The notes under the pieces were generated by a model. That model made no database searches. It was not told the DNA's origin and was given only the letters and a program-made list of their open reading frames with translations. The translations under genes were made by a program, and so were the position numbers. 64,000 bases of DNA from Massilistercora timonensis. Lineage in GTDB: Bacteria > Bacillota > Clostridia > Lachnospirales > Lachnospiraceae. Below, in pieces: positions 35,806-45,225 of this stretch (position 1 is the stretch's first letter; every line of letters starts with the position of its first letter). The stretch lies in the NCBI RefSeq assembly GCF_900312975.1, contig NZ_LT990039.1, forward strand, positions 1,240,001 to 1,304,000. Direction: 5' to 3'.

Positions 35806-35876
35806 GCCGTCCACTCTCCCGTCTTTTCTGATTAGAATGGACGGGGAGAACGGATTTTATACCTGTTTCCGAAATG

Positions 35877-35907
35877 AAAAAACCCGGGAACGTAACGTTC
35901 TCGGGTT
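35877..35907 (-). terminator. Intrinsic terminator after tRNA-Cys (first copy)
   Basis: On the minus strand AACCCGAGAACG pairs with CGTTCCCGGGTT around a 3-base loop, followed by TTTT. Confidence 0.9.
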
Positions 35908-35915
35908 TCCTTAAG

Positions 35916-35987
35916 AGGCGCAGACCGGATTTGAACCGGTGAATCAGGGTGTTGCAGACCCATGCCTTACCACTTGGCTACTGCGCC
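35916..35987 (-). tRNA. tRNA-Cys (GCA), first copy
   Basis: The minus strand begins GGCGCAGTAGCC and ends CTGCGCCT. The anticodon arm GGGT-CTGCAAC-ACCC gives anticodon GCA. The T arm contains GGTTCAAATCC and the discriminator is U, as expected for tRNA-Cys. CCA is not encoded. It has its own promoter and terminator. An identical copy lies at 57866-57937. Confidence 0.96.
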
Positions 35988-36004
35988 TTATCGGGCACTC
36001 GTTT

Positions 36005-36033
36005 ATTATAACAAATGCCCGCTGTGAAGTCAA
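36005..36033 (-). promoter_or_regulatory. Promoter of tRNA-Cys (first copy)
   Basis: The minus strand has TTGACT (36028-36033), a 17-bp spacer and TATAAT (36005-36010). Confidence 0.88.
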
Positions 36034-36037
36034 CATT

Positions 36038-36676
36038 TTAAAAACCTAATTCTTCATTTACCAGGATCACCTTGATCCGCCCCGGCCGCTTGGAATACCG
36101 GGTTACCAGGAACTGGCAGCAGATGGTGTCCGGGATCTTACAGTCGAAACAGGCTCCCGTCTTGCTGCAGGGCGTTGACAGCCCAAACCGCTGGGCATTG
36201 ATGGGCGCCGCCTCGTTCCGCGCCCTGGATATGGCGCTTTCCACATCCCTTGCCACCTTGTTCATCCCCACGATCATCAGCACATTCCTGGGCCCCGCGC
36301 AGATGGCGGACACCCGGTTGCTGTTCCCGTCGATATTGACCAGGATGCCGTCCTCCGTGATGGCGTTGGAACTGCACAGGAAGAAATCACAGTCATAGGC
36401 TGCCAGCTCCATCTTCCGCTTCTCCTCCGGGTTTTTCGCCCCCTCCCGGTCATAGGCCGTGTAGTTCCCCTGGCGGATCGCATCCTTCAGCCCGATCTCC
36501 GCAATGGACACAGATCCTCCCCAGCTCACCGAACTTCCCTCCGGGATCAGCTCCAGCGCCTTCTCAAGCGCCTCCTCCTTCGACTCCACGTAGTAGCCTT
36601 CCATGTTGCGGGACTCCAGCCCCTTGATGATCGTCTCACCCAACATCCTGTTCCGCTTGATCCGATTTTCGTTCAT
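36038..36676 (-). CDS. LUD-domain protein (LutC/YkgG-like)
   Basis: The 212-residue protein has VSWGGSVSIAEIGLKDAI, FLCSSNAITEDGILVNIDG, SAICAGPRNVLMIVGMNKV and a Cys cluster near the end (TPCSKTGACFDCKIPDTICC). The first parts match the LUD (lactate-utilisation/DUF162) fold. The Cys cluster suggests an Fe-S or metal site, typical of the stand-alone clostridial form whose function is not settled. GAGGAGAAGAG precedes the ATG. Repeat copy E lies 20 bp upstream of its start. Confidence 0.86.
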   Translation of the reverse strand: MNENRIKRNRMLGETIIKGLESRNMEGYYVESKEEALEKALELIPEGSSVSWGGSVSIAEIGLKDAIRQGNYTAYDREGAKNPEEKRKMELAAYDCDFFLCSSNAITEDGILVNIDGNSNRVSAICAGPRNVLMIVGMNKVARDVESAISRARNEAAPINAQRFGLSTPCSKTGACFDCKIPDTICCQFLVTRYSKRPGRIKVILVNEELGF

Positions 36677-36695
36677 CTCTTCTCCTCCTGTCTGG

Positions 36696-36732
36696 TTGGG
36701 GACGTGGTATTTTCAGAAATACCACGTCCCCA
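36696..36732. repeat. Dispersed palindromic repeat, copy E (core only)
   Basis: TTGGGGACGTGGTATTTTCA is followed by GAAATACCACGTCCCCA. The half-arm and T-tract are absent. It lies between the rplY terminator and the LUD-domain gene. Confidence 0.88.
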
Positions 36733-36734
36733 CC

Positions 36735-36786
36735 TAAAAAAACCAGGAGCGGCAGCCTTGATTTCAGGCTGCCGCTCCTGGTTTTT
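36735..36786. terminator. Bidirectional intrinsic terminator after rplY
   Basis: AAACCAGGAGCGGCAGCC and its perfect complement (stem about 18 bp) surround a 9-base loop, with A- and T-runs on the two sides. It terminates rplY on the minus strand. Confidence 0.92.
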
Positions 36787-36823
36787 CTGCGAACATGTTT
36801 TTCCGCGAACATACATTGCCGGT

Positions 36824-37408
36824 TTATTCTGCCGTTTCTTCCTCTTCTGCTGTATCTGCCGCTCCGGAGTGGATCTCGATCACGCTTGCAACCGCCGTCT
36901 CCGGATCTGTGGCAAGATCGATCTCCGGATTGGACGCGATCTCCAGGTCTCCCACCTTGATCACATCTCCCAGCTTCATATCGCCCACGTCTACCCGGAT
37001 CTTATCTACCAGCGCAGACGGATATGCCTTGTACGCGACCTCATGCAGATGCTGTTCCACCATCCCAGTGTTCACCTTCTCATGGTTGATCAGGATGATC
37101 TCTGCTGTGGAATGTACTTTCTCATCGCTTACCAGCGCCTGGAAATCCATCTCGTCCACCCGGCCTTTCAGGCTGTTGAAATCCACTTCCTTAATCAGCA
37201 CGTTCATAGTCTGCCCTTCAATATCCAGCAGGATCTGGCTCCCTTTGCCGCTGGTCTTCAGAAGACGTTCCACTGCCGGTTTCTCCATCTTGACCGGAAT
37301 CGAACCTTCCATGTCTCTTCCGAATACATTGCCGGTAACAAAACCTTCCCTTCTTAATTTCTTTGCCTTGATGTCCATACTTCTTTTTTCAGCTTTTAAA
37401 GTATCCAT
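36824..37408 (-). CDS. rplY: 50S ribosomal protein L25 (CTC form)
   Basis: L25 binds 5S rRNA. The 194-residue product has the L25 core (LRREGFVTGNVFGRDMEGSI, LIKEVDFNSLKGRVDEMDF) and the extra C-terminal domain of the general-stress CTC form, ending in an acidic tail. Length fits this family. It is monocistronic with a strong terminator. TATAAT stands on the minus strand near 37494-37499 but the only TTGACA is too close to it to be a normal partner. Confidence 0.92.
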   Translation of the reverse strand: MDTLKAEKRSMDIKAKKLRREGFVTGNVFGRDMEGSIPVKMEKPAVERLLKTSGKGSQILLDIEGQTMNVLIKEVDFNSLKGRVDEMDFQALVSDEKVHSTAEIILINHEKVNTGMVEQHLHEVAYKAYPSALVDKIRVDVGDMKLGDVIKVGDLEIASNPEIDLATDPETAVASVIEIHSGAADTAEEEETAE

Positions 37409-37553
37409 TTGTCTCTTCCTCCAAAAATCTGATTTGCTTAGCAGGCCTTCACATTTGGCAGGTCGTTAAGTAGGTTTTCTTGCTACAACTGTATTATAAC
37501 ACCTATGTCAAGAGGGGGTGGCGCATATTTTTAAAATCTGTTATAATTACCAA

Positions 37554-37582
37554 TTGATTTCCCTTTTTGGAAATGCTATAGT
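37554..37582 (+). promoter_or_regulatory. Promoter of the nuclease lipoprotein gene
   Basis: TTGATT (37554-37559), a 17-bp spacer and TATAGT (37577-37582). Confidence 0.72.
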
Positions 37583-37623
37583 TATTTTATCGAACAAATG
37601 TTTGCTTTTATTGGAGAATTTTT

Positions 37624-38583
37624 ATGACGAATTTACGGAAAATCTTTCGAACCTATCTTCTTCTGGGCCTTCTGATCCTCTCGGCTCTCTTCCCCACAGG
37701 CTGCGGCGCCTTCGCAGAGCGCCCTCCTATTGCCGCCGAGCTGGAAGACGTGCCGGCCTACGAGGGAGAACCCTATGTTGAAGTGGCCGGAAATGAACCT
37801 GATTTCTCAGAAGAAGACCTGGAACCGGAGTCCTATGAAAGTTACAGCGATCTGGACTCTCTGGGCCGCTGCGGGGCCGCCCAGGCCTGCGTGGGTCAGG
37901 ACCTTATGCCCACAGAAGACCGGGAATCCATCGGCCAGATCAAACCCACCGGCTGGCACACGGTAAAATATGAGAGCGTGGACGGTAATTATCTCTACAA
38001 CCGCTGCCACCTGATCGGGTTTCAGCTTACCGCGGAAAATGCCAACCCTGAGAATCTGATCACCGGCACCCGCTTTATGAACGTGGACGGTATGCTTCCT
38101 TTTGAAAATGAAGTGGCGGAGTATGTCCGTGAAACAAATAACCATGTACTGTACCGGGTCACTCCCATCTTCGACGGCGACAATCTGGTGGCCTCCGGCG
38201 TACAGATGGAAGCCCTGTCTGTGGAAGACGAGGGCGCCGGAGTCTCCTTCAATGTCTACGTCTATAACATCCAGCCCGACGTTGTGATCAACTATACCAA
38301 CGGCGAAAGCCAGCGGGGCGACCCCACCGGTGATCCCCAGACCCGTCCGGTACCGGACGCCGCCCCTGCGGAAGAACCAGATTCTAACGAGACCACCCCA
38401 GAAAACTCTTCTTCTGAGGAAGAGAGCCGCACCTACATTCTGAACAAGAACACCCAGAAGTTCCATCTGCCCGACTGTTCCGGCGTCGCAGATATCAAGC
38501 CCCGGAACAAAGAAACCTTCACCGGCGACCGGGACACACTGCTGGAACGAGGCTATGAACCCTGCGGAAGCTGTAATCCATAG
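37624..38583 (+). CDS. DNA/RNA non-specific endonuclease, secreted lipoprotein
   Basis: The 319-residue protein has a lipoprotein signal ending PTGC (Cys27), then an acidic spacer and a beta-beta-alpha-metal nuclease domain. NYLYNRCHLIGFQL carries the general-base His129 (other families have DRGH), and ENANPENLITGTRFMN carries the metal Asn. A Pro/Glu linker leads to a C-terminal metal-binding module of the Ada type (KNTQKFHLPDC, GYEPCGSC). It probably degrades extracellular nucleic acids. GGAG lies before the ATG. It is followed at 23 bp by a nucleotidase gene, which would fit nucleotide salvage. Confidence 0.9.
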   Translation: MTNLRKIFRTYLLLGLLILSALFPTGCGAFAERPPIAAELEDVPAYEGEPYVEVAGNEPDFSEEDLEPESYESYSDLDSLGRCGAAQACVGQDLMPTEDRESIGQIKPTGWHTVKYESVDGNYLYNRCHLIGFQLTAENANPENLITGTRFMNVDGMLPFENEVAEYVRETNNHVLYRVTPIFDGDNLVASGVQMEALSVEDEGAGVSFNVYVYNIQPDVVINYTNGESQRGDPTGDPQTRPVPDAAPAEEPDSNETTPENSSSEEESRTYILNKNTQKFHLPDCSGVADIKPRNKETFTGDRDTLLERGYEPCGSCNP

Positions 38584-38606
38584 ACATCTTACAGAAAGGG
38601 AATCTT

Positions 38607-39293
38607 ATGATCCGCAACATTTTATTTGACCTGGACAACACTTTATTTGATTTTGACAAGGCAGAAGCCCTGGCGGTGCGCCGCACTCTGCTGGAACTGG
38701 GCGTCGATCCCACCCCGGCTGTCGTAGCCCGCTACAGCCAGCTGAACCTGGCTCAGTGGAAACTTCTGGAGCTGGGACAACTGACCCGCCAGGAGGTAAA
38801 GCTCCGCCGGTATCAGCTGCTCTTTGAGGAGCTTGGCATCCGGCAAGATCCCGGGAAAGCCGCCCGGATCTATGAAACCCAGCTTGGCATCGGCCATTAC
38901 TTCATAGAAGGGGCGGAAGAACTTCTCCAGGAACTCCACGGGAACTACCGCCTCTATCTTGTCACCAACGGCACTGCCTCCGTACAGAAAAGCCGGCTGC
39001 AAAGCTCCGGGATCCAACCTTACTTTCAGGGGATCTTTATCTCGGAAGAGCTGGGTGCAGACAAGCCAAACGCCGCCTACTTTGACGCCTGCTTTGCCCG
39101 GATCCCGGATTTTCAAAAGGAAGAATCCGTGATCGTAGGAGACAGCCTGACTTCTGACATCAAAGGAGGCCTTAACGCGGGGATCCGGACCATCTGGTTC
39201 CACCCATCCTCTGCTGCCAACGAGGCCGGAATCCAGCCGGACTATGAACTCCATGCACTCAAAGACCTTCCTCAGCTTTTGACCAGGATCTGA
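38607..39293 (+). CDS. YjjG-type HAD pyrimidine nucleotidase
   Basis: The 228-residue HAD phosphatase has motif I FDLDNTLFDF (Asp8 nucleophile, Asp10), motif II VTNGT, the motif III lysine in ADKPN and motif IV VGDSLTSDIKGG. The YjjG/YfnB type removes phosphate from (often damaged) pyrimidine monophosphates. GAAAGGGAATCTT precedes the ATG. It lies between the secreted nuclease gene and an EamA transporter gene. Confidence 0.9.
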   Translation: MIRNILFDLDNTLFDFDKAEALAVRRTLLELGVDPTPAVVARYSQLNLAQWKLLELGQLTRQEVKLRRYQLLFEELGIRQDPGKAARIYETQLGIGHYFIEGAEELLQELHGNYRLYLVTNGTASVQKSRLQSSGIQPYFQGIFISEELGADKPNAAYFDACFARIPDFQKEESVIVGDSLTSDIKGGLNAGIRTIWFHPSSAANEAGIQPDYELHALKDLPQLLTRI

Positions 39294-39332
39294 TCCAACA
39301 CCAACGGACCAGAGACCGGAAAGGAGGCGTCC

Positions 39333-40214
39333 ATGCCTGAAACCAAGACACATTCAGGAAAAGCCCTTTATATTTCTTTTATCCTGATCCAGAGCCTGGT
39401 CTACGGGATCGGCAATCCCCTGACCAAAGTGGCCTACTATAGCATTACGCCGCTGTGGCTTCTGGCCGCCCGGTTTTCTCTTGCCTTTCTTTTGTTTGCC
39501 CTTTTCTTTGGCCGCCGGCTCTTTTCTCAGCTGCGGAAGGTGTCCTGGACCCTTTGGCTGCCTTCCGCCCTCTGCTGCGCAGGGGCCTATATCTCCTGTA
39601 ACCTGGCCCTTGACCTTACCGCCGCCACCAACGTAGGCTTCATCATGTCCCTGCCGGTTTTGTTCGCTCCCCTTCTGTTTTCCCTGGTGTTCCGCCATCC
39701 CTATGCCTGGCGGCACCTTCCGGTACAGCTTGTGACCATTGTGGGACTGTTCCTGCTGTGCTGCAATACCGGCACTTTTTCCTTTGGCCCCGGCGAAGCC
39801 CTGGCGCTTCTGGACGCCCTGTGCCTGGCCGGCGTCCTGGTTTTCGGCGAGAAGGCTATTGCCCAAATGGACGTGCTTTCTGTCACGGGAGTACAGATCG
39901 GCGTCACCATGATCTTAAGCCTTGCAGGGGCACTGATTTTCGACCACACCTCCGTCCTGGCGGCCGCAAAACCGGAAGCCTGGCTGGTGGTCCTCTACCT
40001 GGCAGGCGTGTGCACCATCGCCGCCTATCTTTTGCAAAACAAAGCGGTGGCGCACCTCAGTGCATCCACCGTCTCTATGCTCCAGTGCACCCAGCCCATC
40101 CTGACTGCACTGGTGGCCTATTTTCTGCTGGGCGAGACCCTGAACAGCCTGGGCCTTCTGGGCGCAGGGCTGATCCTGATCTGCCTCTTTATCGACAGCC
40201 GGATCCCACAGTAA
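39333..40214 (+). CDS. EamA/DMT-family membrane transporter
   Basis: The 293-residue protein has ten predicted helices in two EamA units (GIGNPLTKVAYYSITPLWLL; VQIGVTMILSLAGALIF region and ALVAYFLLGETLNSLG). It follows the YjjG gene by 39 bp with GGAAAGGAGGCGTCC before the ATG, so it may be in the same operon. It is convergent with the GH42 gene, 25 bp apart. Cargo unknown. Confidence 0.9.
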   Translation: MPETKTHSGKALYISFILIQSLVYGIGNPLTKVAYYSITPLWLLAARFSLAFLLFALFFGRRLFSQLRKVSWTLWLPSALCCAGAYISCNLALDLTAATNVGFIMSLPVLFAPLLFSLVFRHPYAWRHLPVQLVTIVGLFLLCCNTGTFSFGPGEALALLDALCLAGVLVFGEKAIAQMDVLSVTGVQIGVTMILSLAGALIFDHTSVLAAAKPEAWLVVLYLAGVCTIAAYLLQNKAVAHLSASTVSMLQCTQPILTALVAYFLLGETLNSLGLLGAGLILICLFIDSRIPQ

Positions 40215-40239
40215 GGCTTCCGCTTTTTGCAGAATCCTC

Positions 40240-42189
40240 CTATTCCTCCTCGATCCTGCATTCAAAAGGAGCAAGTACCACACCGTCCATTTCCACTTCC
40301 CTGGCATTGTGATTCAGGGTGATCCGGATTTTGTGATCTTCACTTCCCCGATATACGATCTCCACCCCTTCCGGAGATTCCTCACAACAGATTCCCTGCT
40401 CCTCCCAGATCTTTGCCATCACCTGTCGCAGGAGTTCTTCTTCCAATCCGCATCCAAGATAATAAATGCTGCCTTTCCCGCATTGCTTCCTGGTCACCGC
40501 CCCATACTCCCGGTAAAACGCATCCTGATAATGAAAGAGCACTTTTGCGCCTTCTGTCTCCAACATATCCCGGAAAATGCCGCCATGCCCGTGAACACCG
40601 GCATATCTTCCTTCTCCTTCCAGCGGAAATTCCTGCCCTTCCTGCAGGCTCTCCGTTTCAGCCACACAGACGCCGGCGGCATCCTGGAAATCCAAAGGGA
40701 TCTTTTTCCCAAATACCAGGTTGTTGTCCTCATCTTTGACAAAAGTCCGGAACGTTATGATCACGGTTCCACCATTCTCTGCAAATCTTCTGATCTCCTT
40801 CTGAATATCCGGCCTGGCAATGATCATTACCGGCAGGATCACTACCCGGTATCCCAGGAGATCACTCCCGGCCGGGATCACGTCCACCGGCACGTTCCCA
40901 TCATAGAAAATCTTGTGAAACCGTTTCATTTCCTTCTCACAATCCAGCATGGGGCTTTGCCGCTGGATCCGGAAAGCTGCCAGCGAATCATAATCATACA
41001 CGATGGCCGCCTGGCTTTTTACCGGTGTCTCCAGTGCGTGCTGATATTCCTGTACTTCCCGGAAAAATTTCTGTGCCTCATAGAACTTCCGCCGCTTCAC
41101 ATTGTCCCCGTCCAGAATGCCGTAACAGAACTGCTCCGCTCCTTTGAGCGCTCCCCGGTACCGGAAATACAACAGAGATTCACATCCTCTGGCCATTCCC
41201 TGCCAGGACCACAATCTTGCCTGCCCCGGTCTGGGCGCATACCCTGTCACATCATGTCCCTGTGCCCCCAGGATCGCTTCTGTGATCCAGAAATTCTCCT
41301 GTCTTAAGCCCCGGATATAGTCCAGCCCAAAGGCGATCTCATTGGGTGGCAGCGGTTCCCTCTGGCCTCCCCATACCGGATAATTATTATAAGCCGCCCG
41401 GTCCAGTTCCTTTGCCACCCGGGAATAATCCACATGCTTCCCAAGCCCTCCGCCCGGAAAATCATGCAGCACCACAGCCCCCGGGATGATCTCATGAAGC
41501 AGCTCTGCCTGAAATCTTGCAAACTTCACGATACTTTCACTTCGAAACCGTTCCCAGTCCAGCCGAAGTGACGGATTGTGTGTTGTGATGGTCTCTCTGG
41601 GCATCGGGATCTCGTCAAAGTCATTATACTCCTGAGACCAGAAGGCTGTCCCGTACGTCTCATTCAGGAGCCCGATATCGCCCCGGAACTTCTCTCTCAG
41701 GAATTCCTGAAATGCCTTATGGCACCGGGGACACCAGCAGAGGTCGCTGCCCTCATGCCCAAGCTCATTGTCGATCTGCCAGGCCACGATCCCTTTCTCT
41801 CCCTTGAAATGTTCCGCCTGAGCCCGGATGATCTTCTCTGAATATTCATATATATACGGATTGTTAAAACAATGCACATGTCTCCCGCCAAAAACCCGCC
41901 TCTGTCCGTTTTCCGATTCTGAAAGGATCTCCGGATGCTTTTTGGCAAGCCAGGACGGGATCGCCGCCGTAGGCGTTCCCATGATCACGGCAAGTCCTTT
42001 TTCTCTTGCCTTCTCCACCACCCGGTCAAAATACGAGAAATCATATGCTCCTTCCGACCGCTCCATCCGGTGCCAGGCAAACTCCCCGATCCGGATCACA
42101 TTGCAGCCTAATTCACAGATGGTATCCAGATCCTGGTCCAATAGGGAATCCTCCCACTGCTCCGGATAATAATCCACACCTAACCACAT
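40240..42189 (-). CDS. GH42 beta-galactosidase
   Basis: The 649-residue protein has the GH42 TIM barrel with acid/base Glu142 in WQIDNELGHE and nucleophile Glu304 in FWITEAILG. A zinc Cys cluster is seen in CWCPRCHKAF (151-160) plus Cys107. The trimerisation domain and a small C-terminal beta domain follow. There is no signal peptide, so it acts on imported galactosides. CGGGAGGGAGCAGGAA precedes the ATG. It has its own promoter beyond the GH91 terminator, so it may be regulated separately from the fructan genes. Confidence 0.95.
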   Translation of the reverse strand: MWLGVDYYPEQWEDSLLDQDLDTICELGCNVIRIGEFAWHRMERSEGAYDFSYFDRVVEKAREKGLAVIMGTPTAAIPSWLAKKHPEILSESENGQRRVFGGRHVHCFNNPYIYEYSEKIIRAQAEHFKGEKGIVAWQIDNELGHEGSDLCWCPRCHKAFQEFLREKFRGDIGLLNETYGTAFWSQEYNDFDEIPMPRETITTHNPSLRLDWERFRSESIVKFARFQAELLHEIIPGAVVLHDFPGGGLGKHVDYSRVAKELDRAAYNNYPVWGGQREPLPPNEIAFGLDYIRGLRQENFWITEAILGAQGHDVTGYAPRPGQARLWSWQGMARGCESLLYFRYRGALKGAEQFCYGILDGDNVKRRKFYEAQKFFREVQEYQHALETPVKSQAAIVYDYDSLAAFRIQRQSPMLDCEKEMKRFHKIFYDGNVPVDVIPAGSDLLGYRVVILPVMIIARPDIQKEIRRFAENGGTVIITFRTFVKDEDNNLVFGKKIPLDFQDAAGVCVAETESLQEGQEFPLEGEGRYAGVHGHGGIFRDMLETEGAKVLFHYQDAFYREYGAVTRKQCGKGSIYYLGCGLEEELLRQVMAKIWEEQGICCEESPEGVEIVYRGSEDHKIRITLNHNAREVEMDGVVLAPFECRIEEE

Positions 42190-42232
42190 TTCCTGCTCCC
42201 TCCCGCGTCCGTTCTGTCTGATTTACAGAATT

Positions 42233-42261
42233 AATTTAACACAGCGCCTGTAAAACCACAA
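42233..42261 (-). promoter_or_regulatory. Probable promoter of the GH42 gene
   Basis: The minus strand has TTGTGG (42256-42261), a 17-bp spacer and TAAATT (42233-42238), directly after the terminator. Confidence 0.55.
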
Positions 42262-42299
42262 GAAAAAACATCAGGACGCCCTACGCGGGCCCCCTGATG
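42262..42299 (-). terminator. Intrinsic terminator after the GH91 gene
   Basis: On the minus strand CATCAGG and CCTGATG flank an inner GGCCC/GGGC region, followed by TTTTTTC. Confidence 0.85.
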
Positions 42300-42331
42300 C
42301 CTCTCTCTTCTTTCTTTATCACAGTTCCTTT

Positions 42332-43699
42332 TTAATAATCCCCGATCTCCGGGATCGCCCGGAATGCGTTCGCTTTTCTGTCAAGCACACACGCTTCTTC
42401 CGTTCCGGTATCCAGAATGGTATTGCGCACAGACTCTTCCTCCACCAGTACCGCTGTCACTGGAATCTCTTTTGCTCTGGCGATACTCAGCATTGCCTCT
42501 ACCTGAGCGGAATAGCAGGCATCCTGAGCCTCCTTTGACTCTTCAGCCGCTTCTGTCAGCGCAGCGATATGATTGGCGCAGACATAGTTGTTCCTGCCCG
42601 CCCCGATCCGGATGATCACCGGCTTTGCTCCCGCCGGCACAATATACTCTTCATCAAGGATCTCAGAAAAATGATTCGCTGTCACCGCATTATGATTTCC
42701 ACTGATATACACAAGCCCGTAGAGGTCATCAAGCCCGTTTCCATGTGCACGCATCGGCGGCCAGGGCTCCCGGGAACGATAAAAATGATTGGACGATATC
42801 AGATTTTCCGCACAATTTCCTTCCAGCACCAGCATTCCGGGATAAAAGGAATGAAAACGGTTCCCTGTCACGATGGAACGCGCCACCCCGTCCAGATGCA
42901 CGCTGCTCTTCCCCCGGGGGAAAATATTGTTGGAAGAGATCAGAAGCCCTCCAAAATTCTGTGCGTAGATAGAATATCCTTTGTATCCCGCGCCGATCAG
43001 GTTTTCCGTCACTTTGGAGGCCTGTCCCCATCCACGCAGTTCAATACAGCTTCCACATTCTGCAATAAAATTGTCATGAATACTCAGTGCATCTGCATGG
43101 TAGATCGTAATGGCATGCTCCAGATAAACAAATCCCATCCCTGTGATGCGGAAAGAATCCTGCGCCCCCGCCACATAGATCCCGGTCTTTCCATTTACAT
43201 AGGTGTTCTCCGGGTTGGGCTCTCCGGTTCCGTCATCCACAAAATGCAGCCCGTCGATACAGAAATTTTCAAATTCCACGGAACTGATCCGCGGACTTCC
43301 CTCCCGCTTCACATAGAATGCAGCCTGGGCTTCCTCTCCGCCCTCTTCCTTTGCGGGAAGATCCACCAGGATCCGGCTGCCCCCCGGCCATAATTCATGG
43401 AGTCCGCAGATCTCGTCTTCCGGAACATTGAACCGAATGCTGGAAGAAGTAAATCCGTGGCCGGATCCCATGATCTTCAGATAACTGATATCGATCACTA
43501 CCTGGGTGCGAAGATGATAATCTCCCACCGGGATATAGATCACTGCTCCCGGTTTTCCGCCTTCCCGGACATCCTTCTCCGTCTGGCGCTTTTTCACATC
43601 ATCGATTATGCTGTTGATCACCTGACCGATATCCTCATAGGGATCTCCCACATGCCATTCTGTTACGTCATAATAATTTGTGCCAGCCATATCTGCCAT
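42332..43699 (-). CDS. GH91 enzyme: difructose-anhydride hydrolase or inulin fructotransferase
   Basis: GH91 enzymes are right-handed beta-helix proteins that form difructose anhydrides from inulin or hydrolyse them to inulobiose. The 455-residue protein has the family start NYYDVTEWHVGDPYEDIG, then AVIYIPVGDYHLRTQVVIDI and GSGHGFTSSSIRFN. Asp209 (SIHDNF) and Glu220 (SCIELRGW) are 11 residues apart, the spacing I recall for the catalytic pair of the Bacillus fructotransferase. There is no signal peptide, so it is cytoplasmic, which favours hydrolysis of an imported dianhydride. The first ATG is only two bases from AAGGAG; Met4 is an alternative start. It lies 19 bp after GH32. Confidence 0.88.
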   Translation of the reverse strand: MADMAGTNYYDVTEWHVGDPYEDIGQVINSIIDDVKKRQTEKDVREGGKPGAVIYIPVGDYHLRTQVVIDISYLKIMGSGHGFTSSSIRFNVPEDEICGLHELWPGGSRILVDLPAKEEGGEEAQAAFYVKREGSPRISSVEFENFCIDGLHFVDDGTGEPNPENTYVNGKTGIYVAGAQDSFRITGMGFVYLEHAITIYHADALSIHDNFIAECGSCIELRGWGQASKVTENLIGAGYKGYSIYAQNFGGLLISSNNIFPRGKSSVHLDGVARSIVTGNRFHSFYPGMLVLEGNCAENLISSNHFYRSREPWPPMRAHGNGLDDLYGLVYISGNHNAVTANHFSEILDEEYIVPAGAKPVIIRIGAGRNNYVCANHIAALTEAAEESKEAQDACYSAQVEAMLSIARAKEIPVTAVLVEEESVRNTILDTGTEEACVLDRKANAFRAIPEIGDY

Positions 43700-43718
43700 T
43701 TCTCCTTTATGTTCTATT

Positions 43719-45206
43719 TTATCTGAAACACTCTTTCAGACCGTAGGATCTGTATCCTCTGATCACTGCGCGGCCTCCGGCAGCGCGGATCAGGATCTTG
43801 TTCTGCCCGTTTCCTGCATAAATATTATTTGCATGATTATTCTGATACTGATCCGCAAAAATCTCCACCGAACTCTGATCCGAGAAAACATGGATATCCA
43901 GTTCTTTCTTCCCCTTCAGGAACAGCACGCTTCTTGAAACTCCCGCGCTCCATCCGTCCGCCCGGGACCGGTCCACGCTTAAGGTCCCCTGCCTTAAGTC
44001 TATCATACACCGGGTTTGCCTGCCCTCGCCGCAGCGAAGGTCCAGTTCTATTTTTTCTGCCTGTGTCTCTTCCAGGTCGATGGCAAACTGCATTTCAAAG
44101 GAAATCCCGTCTCCGGCTCTCAATTCTTTTTCTTCTGCGTCTCCCAGTTCTATCCGGTCTTCGCAGCACTCTTCTTCCCGCAGTTTTTGAAGTTCCTTCA
44201 CCGGAACGAACTGCAGGGTATGATCCGGGAGCATCCGCACTTCCCGGAGCAGGTTGAAGAATCCGCACCAGCCCTCCCGGTAAGTGGGCCCCCAGTCTTT
44301 CCAGAAAGGCATGCATTCCCATTCATTGGCCCAGGCCGCGATCAGCCGTCTTCCGTCCGGCGCCTCGAAAGACTGCGGCGCATAAAAATCCATCCCCCAG
44401 TCGATCTCCCCGGACAGATCCCAGTCAAACCGGCCTGTATCATAGTCAAAATCTCCTACGAAATATACAGCCTTCCGGTCTCCTGCCCCCATAGGGGAAC
44501 ACATAAGGACATATTTATCCTCCAGCGGATAGAAATCCGGACATTCCCACATGTAACCCCATTCGCCCCGGCTCTCTGCAAGCACATTGACATAGGTCCA
44601 GTGCAGCATGTCTTCCGACCGGTACAAAAGAGCCTGCGCCCGGTTATTGCAGCTTGCCCCGCACACCATGTAATAGCTGTCTTTGTGTTTCCATATCTTG
44701 GGATCCCGGAAATGCTGTCCGTCCACTCCTTCCGGCGGAAGGATCACCGGATTTCCTTCGTATTTCTCAAAATGGATCCCATCCTCACTGTACGCAATGC
44801 ACTGGGTCTGTATATTTCCTGATCCCCGGTTAGTCACCCCGGTATACATCAGAAACAGTTTCCCCTCATGCACGATCGCGCTTCCGGAAAAACAGCCGCC
44901 CTTCCTGTAATCATCATACTCCTCACTGGGAGCCAGCGCCAGCGGCAGATACTCCCAGTGGAGCAGATCTTCGCTGACCGCATGGCCCCAGTGCATAAAA
45001 TCCCAGAAACCGCTGTACGGATTCCACTGAAAGAAAAAATGATATTTCCCTTTATAGAAGATCAGGCCGTTAGGATCATTCAGCCACCCGGTCTGAGGCA
45101 TAAAATGATAATGCTGCCTCATGGGACCTGCCTGCACCATTTCCTTTTTCTGTTCAGTCTCGATCTGTGCCTGTTCGATTCTTTGCTGCATGAGTTCTCT
45201 CGACAT
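43719..45206 (-). CDS. GH32 beta-fructofuranosidase
   Basis: The 495-residue cytoplasmic enzyme has nucleophile Asp44 in WLNDPNG, transition-state stabiliser Asp168 in FRDP and acid/base Glu221 in WECPD, followed by the C-terminal beta-sandwich (SSVEIFADQYQ). It releases fructose from sucrose, short inulin chains or inulobiose. It lies between the ABC permease and GH91 genes, so inulobiose made by GH91 is a natural substrate. Confidence 0.95.
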   Translation of the reverse strand: MSRELMQQRIEQAQIETEQKKEMVQAGPMRQHYHFMPQTGWLNDPNGLIFYKGKYHFFFQWNPYSGFWDFMHWGHAVSEDLLHWEYLPLALAPSEEYDDYRKGGCFSGSAIVHEGKLFLMYTGVTNRGSGNIQTQCIAYSEDGIHFEKYEGNPVILPPEGVDGQHFRDPKIWKHKDSYYMVCGASCNNRAQALLYRSEDMLHWTYVNVLAESRGEWGYMWECPDFYPLEDKYVLMCSPMGAGDRKAVYFVGDFDYDTGRFDWDLSGEIDWGMDFYAPQSFEAPDGRRLIAAWANEWECMPFWKDWGPTYREGWCGFFNLLREVRMLPDHTLQFVPVKELQKLREEECCEDRIELGDAEEKELRAGDGISFEMQFAIDLEETQAEKIELDLRCGEGRQTRCMIDLRQGTLSVDRSRADGWSAGVSRSVLFLKGKKELDIHVFSDQSSVEIFADQYQNNHANNIYAGNGQNKILIRAAGGRAVIRGYRSYGLKECFR

Positions 45207-45225
45207 AAACTTCTCCTCTTCCTCT

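Noticed and set aside
37488-37508. TTGACA and TATAAT before rplY as one promoter
   Set aside because: They are only about seven bases apart, far short of the 16-18 bp needed, so they cannot be a -35/-10 pair.
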